Assembly (NCBI GenBank): GCA_964433755.1
Contig: CAYSSR010000003.1
Location: 1 to 64,000 of the forward strand
Source: JAUVXJ01 sp964433755
GTDB lineage: Bacteria; Chloroflexota; Anaerolineae; UBA7937; B3-Chlor
Length of the DNA stretch: 64,000 nt
Direction of reading: 5' to 3'
This document shows positions 52,479-61,698 of this stretch, piece after piece. Position 1 is the first letter of the stretch; each line of letters starts with the position of its first letter. A program made the translations under genes and the position numbers. The notes beneath the pieces are model-generated. The model made no database searches. It had not been told where the DNA came from and worked only from the letters and a program-made list of their open reading frames with translations.

Positions 52479-52675
52479 TCCTTCCATCAACTAGGACCGC
52501 GCGGCACCGCGGCAGAAAGGGAGACCACCTGCGATCACGCGGCAGCAGTGCGCTGCCGGTCTGGGTGAGACCCTCGATTGCGTGTCTGGGGGCAGCCAGA
52601 CTCGGGCCTCCAGCACTCACAGAAGTCAGCAGTCCAGGTAGTGAACACTCGACGTGCACGTGCCGGGAGGGAAAG

Positions 52676-53533
52676 ATGAACGATGTCGGTCCCAAGACCA
52701 TCAGGAGATCCGCCATCGCCGGGACCTGGTATCCCGGCTCCGCATCTGCACTGGCCACCACCATAGACGGGTTCCTGGCAGCCGCTCAGACCGCGCCGGT
52801 GAGGGGCGATCTCAAGGGCCTCGTCTCACCCCACGCGGGCTATGCCTACTCCGGCGGGGTAGCTGCCCACGCCTACAAGCAACTGGAGGACAGGCAGTAT
52901 CCTCACGTGGTCATCGTCAGCCCCGTGCACCAGCCGTATGGGGGCCGCTACCTGGTCACCGACGGCCGCTATTACGAGACCCCCTTCGGCCTGGTGGAGG
53001 TGGATGCCGATCTGGTGAGCGAGTTGGGCCAGCATGTCGACCTGACCTTCGTCGAGCAGGACAGGGAACACTCCCTGGAGATACAGCTACCCTTCCTCCA
53101 GCACACGTTGGGTGAGTTCACCCTGCTGCCCGTGATGATGGGCGAGCAATCCCTCGCCTCCTGCCGCCAGTTGAGTCTGGCCCTGGCCACGGTGCTGGAG
53201 GGCAAGGAGGTGCTCCTGGTCGCCAGCTCCGACCTGGCCCATCTGAACGACTATGACGAAGTGGTCGCCCACGACCGGTTCGTGCAGCAATACGTGAACG
53301 AATTCGACCCGGAGGGCCTGTCCCAGAGCCTGGACCGGAACGAAGCCCAGGCCTGCGGCGGGGGTCCCATCGTGACCGTGATGCTCGCCGCCAGGGAGAG
53401 AGGTGCGAACAAGGCCGAAGTCCTGAAGTACCAGAACTCCGGAGACGTGACGGGGATCAGGACGCGAGGGCAGTACACCGTAGGCTACTTGGCGGCTGCT
53501 ATCTACGGTGTGCACAGACAGCGGTATGAATAG
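52676..53533 (+). CDS. MEMO1-family (AmmeMemoRadiSam system B) protein
   Basis: 285 residues. RRSAIAGTWYPGSASAL at the start; LVSPHAGYAYSGGVAAHAY with the metal-type His; EHSLEIQLPFLQ; LVASSDLAHLNDYD; CGGGPIVTVMLAA. This is the MEMO family, extradiol-dioxygenase-like fold, usually encoded with AMMECR1 and a radical SAM gene. Neither partner is in this window. GGGAGGG precedes ATG 52676. Confidence 0.9.
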   Translation: MNDVGPKTIRRSAIAGTWYPGSASALATTIDGFLAAAQTAPVRGDLKGLVSPHAGYAYSGGVAAHAYKQLEDRQYPHVVIVSPVHQPYGGRYLVTDGRYYETPFGLVEVDADLVSELGQHVDLTFVEQDREHSLEIQLPFLQHTLGEFTLLPVMMGEQSLASCRQLSLALATVLEGKEVLLVASSDLAHLNDYDEVVAHDRFVQQYVNEFDPEGLSQSLDRNEAQACGGGPIVTVMLAARERGANKAEVLKYQNSGDVTGIRTRGQYTVGYLAAAIYGVHRQRYE

Positions 53534-54188
53534 GCTCGCCGCGCAGTACGTCTCCGATCGCCAGGTCGTTGCGGTACTACCTGGGTGCGGTTGCCATCGG
53601 TGCCGCAGTTGCATGTCACGGGTGTTGGAACTCCGCAATGCGGGATATACCGGCCAGCATGGTTCGGGTGCCTTGACAGGAACTCAGAACCGTGCTATAG
53701 TGCCGCCCAAGAGTGCTCCTCACGGCTTGACCGGAGCTGCGCTTGGTGGCAGGAGCGCGGGGATGCGACTCTCGCCCGAGCCGGATGCCGGCCCACGCTC
53801 ACCATGGGGACACGACTCGTGCTGGCGCGGGTATGCGATCACAGAGCGGCGCAGTGCAGGCGGCAGTTCACGGGAGACCGGACTTAGATGGGCCATCGCA
53901 CGCTATCGCGGGTCGGAGACAGCATGGGTCGAGCGCCACGCTTGACCCGAGCCGATCCACGCGGCAGCTGCGCGGGGACTATCCGCGCCCCTGCCCAGTC
54001 GCAGACGCAGGCCTGGTTGCACGGGATAGCTTCATCTGCGTCGCGCAGCGCGGAAATGTGCGGGCCATGATCTCCGGAGTGACAGTCGAGTTGGCCGCGC
54101 GTAGGCAGAGCACGAAAGGAGGTGACCTAGCGACGGGGCTCTGGTATGACTTGAAGAGCGACCGACGACGAGTCAAGGAGAAGATAAG
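53534..54188. other. Gene-poor stretch containing a promoter; possible ncRNA
   Basis: About 650 bp without a supported gene. It contains a good promoter at 53673 and several GC-rich inverted segments, but I cannot match it to a known RNA. It is the left boundary of the YwgA-like/HD accessory pair. Confidence 0.4.
53673..53701 (+). promoter_or_regulatory. Sigma70-type promoter with consensus -35
   Basis: Consensus TTGACA (53673-53678), 17-bp spacer, TATAGT (53696-53701). The next gene starts 480 bp downstream at 54189, an unusually long leader. Confidence 0.65.
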
Positions 54189-54623
54189 ATGAAAGCCACA
54201 CAGACACAAAAGCCACTGGCGGGCATGAGACTCAACGACTCCGGGAAGCTGTTGCTCGTCCTCGATACCGCGGCACAACGGCCTGTACTGGAGGTGCGAA
54301 AGAACCGCCTCGACAGCTACCTCTACCTACTGAATCGGGAGACTATACTGCCGGTGGGCTATGCATTCACGTTCGAGCCTTTGCCCTTCAGCAGTCAGCT
54401 ATGGAGCGACATCACAGTCTTTCGCCAACTTGAGTTCGTGGCGTCCGCGTCACCTTCACTGGTAATCACCTCGACAGGTCGGGACTGGCTGCACGAGCGA
54501 CTCAGCGCGGCAGAGGATCGAGAGGAGGTCGTGGCTAGGATCAGGGGGCGACTGGATACGTACGTTAACTGGGACACTGGGGTGCTATTCCACTATATCT
54601 ACTACCAGGCCACAGCATCCTGA
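54189..54623 (+). CDS. YwgA/SocA (DUF4065)-like small winged-helix protein
   Basis: 144 residues. The pattern KLLLVLD, LDSYLYLLNRETILPVGYAFTFEPLPFSSQLW compressed here as YLYLLNRE, FTFEPLPFSSQLW and LVITSTGRDWLHERL matches the YwgA/Panacea-type layout (short helices, a Y-x-F...PFS-x-x-L-W turn, then I-T-x-x-G). It lies 22 bp before the HD-domain gene and is co-directional. From memory, B. subtilis ywgA neighbours ywfO, an HD dNTPase, which supports a conserved pair. Function of the small partner is unknown; antitoxin or regulator is inference. Confidence 0.55.
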   Translation: MKATQTQKPLAGMRLNDSGKLLLVLDTAAQRPVLEVRKNRLDSYLYLLNRETILPVGYAFTFEPLPFSSQLWSDITVFRQLEFVASASPSLVITSTGRDWLHERLSAAEDREEVVARIRGRLDTYVNWDTGVLFHYIYYQATAS

Positions 54624-54645
54624 ACGCGCATGGAGAGGACGGCTG

Positions 54646-56322
54646 ATGGCTACCAAGCCAGCGTATCTCGATGAACACGCTCCGTCGAAAGAATGGGGTC
54701 TCTACTATGACCCGATCTACAAATACATTCCGTTACGGCCCATCTTTCGACAAGCACTGGATATTCCGCTCGTCCAGAGGCTGCGGGGCATCAAGCAACT
54801 GTCAACAGTGGAACTAGTGTTCCCGGGAGCCACTCACAACCGCTTCCAGCATTCGGTGGGGGTGTATCACCTCGCGAGCCTCGCTTGGTCGGTGCTACAA
54901 GAACAGCAGACCACCGAGGGGCCTGCCGGGTGGCCCGATCTCACCAAGGGGATGAGGATGGGGCTGCAACTGGCAGCCCTGTTCCACGACGTGGGACATG
55001 GGCCGTACAGTCACATCTTTGATATCTTCTGCCGTCGCGCAGGCTTGAAAGATGAGCTCGGTCACCAAGCGCTCACGCGCAGCCTGATCCTAGGCGAGAT
55101 CGGGGACCATACAGACATCGCTGACTTCCTAGCGTACGTCCACTCGAAGCACAAGCATCTCCCAGGAGCAGAATTCCTCAGGCCTGAAAATGTGGCGGCG
55201 ATCGCCACAGGCGAGGTACCGCCCGATCACCCAGAGTGCCTGTTCCTTCCGCAGATCGTGGCCAGTACTTTCGATGTGGACAGGATGGACTACCTGATGC
55301 GCGATTCCTTGCACCTCGGCATCGATCTGGGAGCAGACCCTTGGGAGGTACTGCATGCCTATACGCTGGCCCCTTGGGGCCCGGAGGACGAGCCTGGGGC
55401 CGATGGGGCGGCCACTACTGGCGACGAGGTGCCATGGGGCCTAGCGATTCGACTGCATGCCGCCGTGGCGGCCGAGGGCCTGCTTGCTGCGCGAGACCAG
55501 GCCTACCGAAGGGTGTATTACCACAGCACACACCGTATAGACCAAGAGATGCTCATCCTTGCGATGTGGGAGTACACCGGCGGCCAATCGCCGTGGGAAC
55601 TCTGGGATCACACGGATGACGGACTGCTTCGGAAATTCGAGGATCGTGAAGGGACGTTCCCCGCGGACATCGCACGCCGCATCAGAGAGCGGCGACTCTA
55701 CGAGCCTCTCCCATACGAAATCTCGGTCGCCGGGGACCTCGACGAGATCGCACGACATGCGTGGCTCCGATTCAACTCGCAGGCGCGAGGCGACATCTAT
55801 CAGGATCTTGTGGACGCTGCCAAGGAGCTAGCCCAGGTCGCTGGCTTCGATGAGAAACGCGATCGTATCATCTTTGACCTGGAGCGCATACCTCTCTCGA
55901 AGGCCGAGGACTACCAACACAAGTGGCTTTGGGACTCGTCCGTCAACAAGCGGAAGAGCCTTCTGGAGGTCTGCCCGCACCTTGAGCTCATGCACAGAGT
56001 CGATGTGCTCGCTGGCAAGGAGCGGAGCATGCACCAAGACTACATCGAAGCAGCGTCAAGGCTCATCCTCTCACTGCCTCTTGTTTCCCTTCGCGCAAAG
56101 CTGCGCGCGACCATTGAGGCAGTCCGGTCCGTAGGCAAGGAGCTAGACCCGGCAGGTATTGCAGATCAGCTCTACGCCGAGATCATGGAACCAGTAGTGG
56201 AACGGCTATTCGAGAGAATCCTGCCCTTCGAGGAAGAGCAGGCAGAGCAGAGCCTCAGGAGCAAGATGGCCAACGCGGGCTTGGGGTTGGTTAGAGGACT
56301 AGTGGAGCAAGAGCTGGGCTGA
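54646..56322 (+). CDS. HD-domain phosphohydrolase, SAMHD1/YwfO-like dNTPase (second copy)
   Basis: 558 residues. HNRFQHSVGVYHLASLAW near residues 65-82, LFHDVGHGPYSHIFDIF near 112-128 and FDVDRMDYLMRDSLHLG near 209-225 supply the H...HD...D metal site and the D-x-DR-x-DY-x3-RDS block of SAMHD1/EF1143/YwfO-type dNTP triphosphohydrolases. The C-terminal half (~300-558) is helical and divergent. GAGAGGA precedes the ATG. Paired with the YwgA-like gene 22 bp upstream. Similar in size and motif order to the HD protein at 4199-5899, but with a different small neighbour. Confidence 0.82.
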   Translation: MATKPAYLDEHAPSKEWGLYYDPIYKYIPLRPIFRQALDIPLVQRLRGIKQLSTVELVFPGATHNRFQHSVGVYHLASLAWSVLQEQQTTEGPAGWPDLTKGMRMGLQLAALFHDVGHGPYSHIFDIFCRRAGLKDELGHQALTRSLILGEIGDHTDIADFLAYVHSKHKHLPGAEFLRPENVAAIATGEVPPDHPECLFLPQIVASTFDVDRMDYLMRDSLHLGIDLGADPWEVLHAYTLAPWGPEDEPGADGAATTGDEVPWGLAIRLHAAVAAEGLLAARDQAYRRVYYHSTHRIDQEMLILAMWEYTGGQSPWELWDHTDDGLLRKFEDREGTFPADIARRIRERRLYEPLPYEISVAGDLDEIARHAWLRFNSQARGDIYQDLVDAAKELAQVAGFDEKRDRIIFDLERIPLSKAEDYQHKWLWDSSVNKRKSLLEVCPHLELMHRVDVLAGKERSMHQDYIEAASRLILSLPLVSLRAKLRATIEAVRSVGKELDPAGIADQLYAEIMEPVVERLFERILPFEEEQAEQSLRSKMANAGLGLVRGLVEQELG

Positions 56323-56898
56323 CCCTCCACCGGGCGGGTTTGGACCCGACACGGCCCCCACCGTCGGGGCCTTGCGGTCACCCCTGAGCTCGTAGCCAAA
56401 CCTATGCACGTATGCTGCGCGAGAGGCTGGCTGGCCTAGCCCGTCGGAGTGCCTGTAGGGCTGGCACGGCGTTGCCAATCGCAGCTCAGGTGATCGCCAG
56501 GGCCGTCAGCAGCTTGCCGATCGACCTGACCGTCACGGTTCTCAAGCGGACCCGGTCCACAATGGTTCGGCCATTGCACCCAGTCCCCTGAGAGTCGCAC
56601 AGCCAACGGCTGGGACTTGCTGGGTCCAGCAACCGCCGCACCAACCGTGGTGCTGCGAGGGGACGATGCTGGTCAGCCAGGCAGCCCTCACGTCCCCTAC
56701 TGACGAGCCTCATCCCTCAACAAGCAGTGCTCGTCTACCGATGTGGTGACCAAGTGAAGGCATGATTTCAGTTCGGCATGCACCCGCCGGGCCGTCGATT
56801 GTATCAGTTGGTGCTTGCCGGATGAGATACAACGCCTTTTGCGCTGCCCAATTGCCCGACCCCCTACGGACACGCCCAGCCATCGCGCCACCTATTGG
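56323..56898. other. Intergenic region between convergent genes
   Basis: About 575 bp between the ends of the HD gene and the CYTH gene. A GGCCCC/GGGGCC inverted repeat with 7-nt loop lies at 56353-56371 and may help terminate transcription; no T-run. No gene seen. Confidence 0.4.
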
Positions 56899-57594
56899 CT
56901 ACTCGGAGTGCGAGTTCTCTAGGAGTCTTAGGGCTCTCTCAAGCTTCGAGAACCGGGCCGGCTCAATGGCCCCGCGATACCTCCGCTGTAACTCGCGAGC
57001 CATTTCTTCGACAACGCTTCTCGCCGAGGCCGTCTTGGCCTCGATCTCGATCTCGAGTTGCCGCTCACTTCTTGGCCCGCAAGATAGCCGGATGTCGTCG
57101 AAGGAAAGGGAGGCCACCGCCACCCTGTCAGCAATCACGTCCCGCAAGCGCCTTGTGTTATCGACCCCTGCAGTAGGCGAGAGCCCGCACAACCCAAGGG
57201 CTGCGAGCGGATCAGCGGTCCCACCGGCGATGGCTGACTCCACGAGGTCCTCGCGGATCACACCACGGTGCCCGAGCAGCATGAGGGTGCTTGCAGTGGC
57301 CTTCGCGTCCAACTCTTCCTCCAACTCCTCCCTCGTGTGTACAGCGCCGTCCTGCGAGCGCTGTCCCTTCAGCGTAATCTTGGTAGCCCCGTCACGCTTG
57401 CGAACCCGCAAAGACATACCGCGGCGACGTAGGTCCCAGTCTGGCGTGTCGTAGTACGTATCCTGTATGTGAGTCACCGGGTCAGGCGGCTCGCGCAGCG
57501 CATACGGCCCGACTGATCGCAGCGAAAGGAGTTCCGGCTTGACACGTTCCATCTCGGTCGACCGCACCAGTAGCTTCGCTTCTATCTCCTCCAT
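56899..57594 (-). CDS. CYTH-domain triphosphatase-like protein
   Basis: 231 residues. The N-terminal EIEAKLLV is the ExExK signature of CYTH enzymes; later strands carry the charged tunnel residues: DTYYDTPDWDLRRRGMSLRVRK has Arg/Lys (R-x-R-x-R) and TKITLKGQ a Lys. C-terminal EIEIEAK and FSKLERAL complete the barrel. CYTH proteins hydrolyse inorganic or thiamine triphosphate or are class IV adenylate cyclases. Since SAMHD1-type HD enzymes release triphosphate, its position beside one is suggestive (inference). Confidence 0.82.
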   Translation of the reverse strand: MEEIEAKLLVRSTEMERVKPELLSLRSVGPYALREPPDPVTHIQDTYYDTPDWDLRRRGMSLRVRKRDGATKITLKGQRSQDGAVHTREELEEELDAKATASTLMLLGHRGVIREDLVESAIAGGTADPLAALGLCGLSPTAGVDNTRRLRDVIADRVAVASLSFDDIRLSCGPRSERQLEIEIEAKTASARSVVEEMARELQRRYRGAIEPARFSKLERALRLLENSHSE

Positions 57595-58229
57595 GCTCGA
57601 TCTCCCCCGTTCCGCGCGTGACTATGGCGAGTCCTGGATAGCCCGCCGGTGGTCGCCACTTGCCATCGCCCGCGAGCGACCTACGCTCTAGCTAGTGAGG
57701 GATGCATCTGTACCGTGGTCCCAACATCCAATACCTACCGGCTCGCCAGTGCCCTGCGCGCCCCCAACTCTCGCACTGGTCCTCCATTGGGCAACCCTAT
57801 TGTACCAAACCTTCTTGGTGCCTCGCAAACAACGAACAGTCTCCTCCACTGTCCCCACCGCACGCGTCACAGCAAGCGGCGAAGGCGTCGTTGGAACAGG
57901 AACCGTCCCGGGATCAACCTGGCTTGACGGAGGACCAGCGCTACAGGCGCCAAGGCAACCAAGAGGCACCTGTACAGTTTGTACAAGGGTACACAAGGGT
58001 GGGCCGCCTGGCCTCCAGCACGGTAGAGCACGAGGAGACACTCGAGCCTTCTCTTCGCAACAGCGAGGCGCGGAGTCGACTATCCTGTGGCGGCTTACAT
58101 CGGCGTCGGGCCGGCCTCGAGATCCATGCGCAACGTGCTCCACGCGGTCGGGTCGCACAGTGAATGTCCCACCCGGTCATCTGTACACAGTGCGACCGCG
58201 GCTATTCGCGCCTCTGGCACGCGCGGCCC
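57595..58229. other. Intergenic region, no gene seen
   Basis: About 635 bp upstream of the CYTH gene and downstream of the UxaA-type operon. A TGTACA-TTTGTACA-like palindromic patch occurs near 57969-57985. No gene or clear promoter was supported. Confidence 0.4.
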
Positions 58230-59387
58230 TCATACCGTAGGGTTGATACTGTGTATCGCGAACTCGCGGTGGCCCAGGATCTCCGCTCTGGTCAGCTTGC
58301 CTGAGGCCACCTCCACGATCTCCTGGTAGATCCGTTCTCCCATACCCTGGAGCGTCGCCTCGCCATCCAGGATGGACCCGGCGTTGAGGTCTATGTTGTC
58401 CTTCCATCGCTCGTAGAGGGCGCTGTTGGACGAGACTTTGATCACCGGCGCGATGGGTGAGCCGACCGGCGTCCCCAGCCCGGTAGTGAACACCACCACT
58501 TGAGCACCGGCGGCGATCATCCCTGTCACGCTGATCACGTCGTGGGCCGGGCCATCCATGATCACCAGGCCCTTCCTGGACGGCCTCTCAGCGTACTCCA
58601 CCACCTCCACGATAGGCGTGGTGCCACCCTTGCGCACGGCACCCAGCGACTTCTCGGCCAACGTCGTGAGCCCAGCCTCGATGTTCCCGGGACCCGGCTC
58701 GGCCTCACGAACGTCCAGGCCCAGGGCCTTGATCCTCTCCTCGGTGCGTGAGGTAATCTCCCAGATACGGGCTCGTACTCCTTCGTCTGCCGCCCTCTTG
58801 GCCAGCACGTGCTCCGCCCCCAGCAGTTCTGGCGTCTCCGTGAAGACGGCGCTGCCCCCTTCGGCGATCAACAGATCGCAGGCCACACCAGTGGCTGGAT
58901 TCGCCGTCAGCCCAGACAGCGTATCCGACGCGCCGCACTTGGCGCCCACCATCAGTTCGGAGACATCGACCGGTTCGCGCCGGGCCTCCTCAGCCTCTCG
59001 CAGAAGCTTCTGGGCTAACGCTTTGCCCTTCTCGATCGCTTCCGAGGTGCCGTTCAGGGCCTGGCTGGCTATCATCTCGACCCTCTGCCCGGCTGCCAGC
59101 AGCTTCTTGCCGAGCAGCTCTGCGGTCAACATCTCGCAGCCCAGCCCCACCAGTAGCACGCCAGCCACGTTGGGGTTGCCGCAGAAGCCGGTCACGGCCC
59201 GGATGATGTGCTCCCTCTCCTCACCAAGGTGACCACACCCGTGCTGATGGCCGACGTAGAGCGTCCCCGGAACCTCCCGGCTGATGCTCTCAGCCACACC
59301 CGCCGAGCAGATCACGGTGGGAAACACCAAGACGTGGTTCCTCACCCCTACTTTGCCGTTGGCCCTGCGATAGCCGAGGAACTTCAT
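58230..59387 (-). CDS. UxaA/GarD-family lyase, large subunit
   Basis: 385 residues. FLGYRRANGKVGVRNHVLV start (the family's F-x-G-Y-x-R-x-DG-x-GVRN), HQHGCGH, LLVGLGCE, MVGAKCGASDTLSGLTANPA and TGLGTPVGSPIAPVIKVSSN. Matches the C-terminal catalytic domain of altronate/galactarate dehydratases and (R)-sulfolactate sulfo-lyase (SuyB-type); all bind iron. The substrate is uncertain. It overlaps the small-subunit gene by ATGA and is the last gene of a minus-strand operon. Confidence 0.85.
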   Translation of the reverse strand: MKFLGYRRANGKVGVRNHVLVFPTVICSAGVAESISREVPGTLYVGHQHGCGHLGEEREHIIRAVTGFCGNPNVAGVLLVGLGCEMLTAELLGKKLLAAGQRVEMIASQALNGTSEAIEKGKALAQKLLREAEEARREPVDVSELMVGAKCGASDTLSGLTANPATGVACDLLIAEGGSAVFTETPELLGAEHVLAKRAADEGVRARIWEITSRTEERIKALGLDVREAEPGPGNIEAGLTTLAEKSLGAVRKGGTTPIVEVVEYAERPSRKGLVIMDGPAHDVISVTGMIAAGAQVVVFTTGLGTPVGSPIAPVIKVSSNSALYERWKDNIDLNAGSILDGEATLQGMGERIYQEIVEVASGKLTRAEILGHREFAIHSINPTV

Positions 59388-59674
59388 GCTCGTCCCTCCC
59401 TACGCTCCGGACCCACGACATTGTGGACGTGTACGTGCTCCCCTGCGAGGATCTTGCTCGTAGCCAGGCCGATCTCTTCGGCGTACTTGATCACCGGCTG
59501 TCCTCTCTCGATGACTGTCAACGCGACCTTGTGGCCAAAGGGGATCGCCTGTCGGACGGTGAGACTCACCACGCTGTCGCCGGTGCCGGCCTCGACCAGG
59601 TCCCCCTCCTCCAGCACCCGCAGGGCAGTTGCCACGTTGTCCTTCTCGTCCACCACGATCACCGGTTGTGACAT
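59384..59674 (-). CDS. UxaA-family lyase, small (SAF-domain) subunit
   Basis: 96 residues, a SAF domain: VVDEKDNVATALRVLEEGD, VRQAIPFGHKVAL, VIKYAEEIGLATSKILAGEHVHVHNV. This is the N-terminal half of UxaA found as a separate subunit, as in SuyA or archaeal-type altronate dehydratase. ATG 59674 is the family start; the open frame reaches further upstream. Couples translationally to the large subunit. Confidence 0.87.
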   Translation of the reverse strand: MSQPVIVVDEKDNVATALRVLEEGDLVEAGTGDSVVSLTVRQAIPFGHKVALTVIERGQPVIKYAEEIGLATSKILAGEHVHVHNVVGPERREGRA

Positions 59675-59748
59675 CTCCGAAACCTCCCTCAGTTCCCGCC
59701 CCACGACCACCGGACTGCGTCTCGCACGTTCTTTGGTGCCCAGTGTCC

Positions 59749-60654
59749 CTAGCCGCGCGTTCTCATCCTGGGGTCCAGAGCGTCGCGCAAACCGTCGCCC
59801 AGGAAGTTGATGCCCAGGACGCTGATGACGATGGTCATGGCTGGAACGAGCACCAGCCACCAGGCATCGCGCAGGAAACCCCGTGCGTCGTTAAGATCGC
59901 GTCCCCAGCTCGGAAGCGGCGGCGGCACACCCAGACCCAGAAAGCTGAGCGTGGCTTCCGATATGATAGCCGACGAGAAGCCTATGGTGGCCTGAACCAC
60001 GATGATGCCCACCATGTTCGGAAGGATGTGACGCAGCAGGATCTTGGACGCCCCCGCGCCGTAGCTCTCCGCGGCCATGACGAACACTTCTTCACGCAAG
60101 GAGAGGGTGCTTCCCCTCACCAGCCGAGCAAAGACTGGCACATAGATCATCCCCAGGGCGAAGATGACGGTTGCCTGGCCCCCGCCCATGCTGGCGCTGA
60201 TGGCTATGGCCAGAAGAATGGGCGGGAAGCTGAGGAGCGCATCCACCATCCTCATCAATACGTTGCCCAGCTTGCCCCCGAAGTATCCAGCCACGAGCCC
60301 TACCGGGACACCAACCGCGGCAGCCCAGCCCACGGAGGTGAGCCCAATGAGCAGAGAGACCCGAGCGCCGAAGAGGACTCGGCTCAGAACATCACGCCCG
60401 AAGGAATCCGTGCCCAGAAGGTGATCCAGCGACGGGCCACGAAGCTTGGACGGCAGGTCCATGGCTATGGGATCGTAGGGCGCGATGATGGGGGCGAAAA
60501 CGGCGCTCAGGACCATGACCATCAGCATCGCACCGCCTACGACCGCCATCTTGTGACGCCGCAGCCTTCTGATGGCCAGAGTTCGCTGGCGGTGGTCTCT
60601 CAACCTCTTGTCCATCGCTCCATCACCAGGGCCGCCAACGGCCTCCGTCGCCAT
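59749..60654 (-). CDS. Peptide/nickel-type ABC transporter permease, DppC family
   Basis: 301 residues, six membrane helices. The EAA loop is visible (LREEVFVMAAESYGAGASKILLRH), preceded by the DppC-specific segment HLLGTDSFGRDVLSRVLFGARVSLL. Forms the membrane channel with the DppB subunit at 60665. The usual substrate is oligopeptide or an amino-acid derivative. Starts 10 bp after the DppB stop. No ATPase or binding protein lies within the window. Confidence 0.92.
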   Translation of the reverse strand: MATEAVGGPGDGAMDKRLRDHRQRTLAIRRLRRHKMAVVGGAMLMVMVLSAVFAPIIAPYDPIAMDLPSKLRGPSLDHLLGTDSFGRDVLSRVLFGARVSLLIGLTSVGWAAAVGVPVGLVAGYFGGKLGNVLMRMVDALLSFPPILLAIAISASMGGGQATVIFALGMIYVPVFARLVRGSTLSLREEVFVMAAESYGAGASKILLRHILPNMVGIIVVQATIGFSSAIISEATLSFLGLGVPPPLPSWGRDLNDARGFLRDAWWLVLVPAMTIVISVLGINFLGDGLRDALDPRMRTRG

Positions 60655-60664
60655 GTCGTCGCCT

Positions 60665-61609
60665 CTAGTCGTACCTTATCCGCGGGTCGAGGCAAGAGTA
60701 CAGAATGTCAGTGGCGAGATTCACGAAGATGAACACCAGCGCCACACAGAGTGATATGCCCTGGATCACCGGGAAATCCCTTCCCAGAACCGCCTGCATC
60801 AGGTATCCGCCGATGCCAGGCAGGCTGAAGATCTGCTCGATGACCACCGACCCGCCCAGCATGTAGGCGAAGTTGATCCCCAACACCGTGAGAGTCGGTA
60901 TGAAAGCATTCTTCAAGGCATGGCGCCAGTAGATGCTCCGATTGCCCACCCCCTTGCCTCTGGCGGTCAGGATGTAGTCTTGGTGCAATACCTCCACCAT
61001 GCAGGAGCGCAGCATACGGGCAATGACGCCCGCAGCCCCCGCTCCCAGAGCCAGGGCTGGAATGATCAAGTACTTCAGCGCGCCTACGGGGTCCTTGGTC
61101 ACAACAGGACCTCCGGAGATAGGCAGCACCCGCAGGTGGACCGCCAAGACGAAGATCAGGAGCAACGCCAGGACGAAGTTGGGAACGCTCACCCCACCGA
61201 GCGCGAAGCTCATGGACAGGTAGTCCACCCAGGAGTTCTGCCGCACCGCAGCGATGATGCCAATGGGTATGGCGATAACCACGGCCCAGGCCATGGCGAG
61301 TCCCGCCAGCGCGAGCGTGTTGGGCAGCCGCGCCACGATCTCCCCGAGCACATCCTGCCTGTTGGCGACGGAGAAACCCAGGTCGCCTCGCAGAGCATTG
61401 CCGAGCCAACTCAGGTATTGAACGGGAAGCGGGCGGTCCAGGCCCAGCTCGTGCCTGAGTGCAGCCTGCGCCTCGGGGTCTGCGTAGTCGCCCAGCATCA
61501 AGGGCACCGGGTCGCCCGGAGCAAGGTGCATGAGCGAGAACACGATCAGAGATGCAAACACTAGTAGCAGTGGCAGTTGGAGCAACCGCCTGGCTACGTA
61601 GGAGAGCAT
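60665..61609 (-). CDS. Peptide/nickel-type ABC transporter permease, DppB family
   Basis: 314 residues, six membrane helices. The DppB hallmark LMHLAPGDPVPLMLG lies after TM1 and the EAA loop MVEVLHQDYILTARGKGVG near 205-225; ends with ATDILYSCLDPRIRYD as in the family. Partner of DppC downstream. It starts 90 bp after the stop of the upstream DUF4392 gene. Confidence 0.92.
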   Translation of the reverse strand: MLSYVARRLLQLPLLLVFASLIVFSLMHLAPGDPVPLMLGDYADPEAQAALRHELGLDRPLPVQYLSWLGNALRGDLGFSVANRQDVLGEIVARLPNTLALAGLAMAWAVVIAIPIGIIAAVRQNSWVDYLSMSFALGGVSVPNFVLALLLIFVLAVHLRVLPISGGPVVTKDPVGALKYLIIPALALGAGAAGVIARMLRSCMVEVLHQDYILTARGKGVGNRSIYWRHALKNAFIPTLTVLGINFAYMLGGSVVIEQIFSLPGIGGYLMQAVLGRDFPVIQGISLCVALVFIFVNLATDILYSCLDPRIRYD

Positions 61610-61698
61610 GGAGCCCTTCCTCCTTGCACATTTGCCGAACAGGGCACCGCCACGTCGGGAGGAGGCCCGCTCCTCCCACCTGTGCGCGGTGCGTTCAG

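Noticed and set aside
53508..53945. 145-residue plus-strand frame beyond the MEMO gene
   Set aside because: Overlaps the promoter at 53673, no ribosome-binding site and no protein-like pattern.
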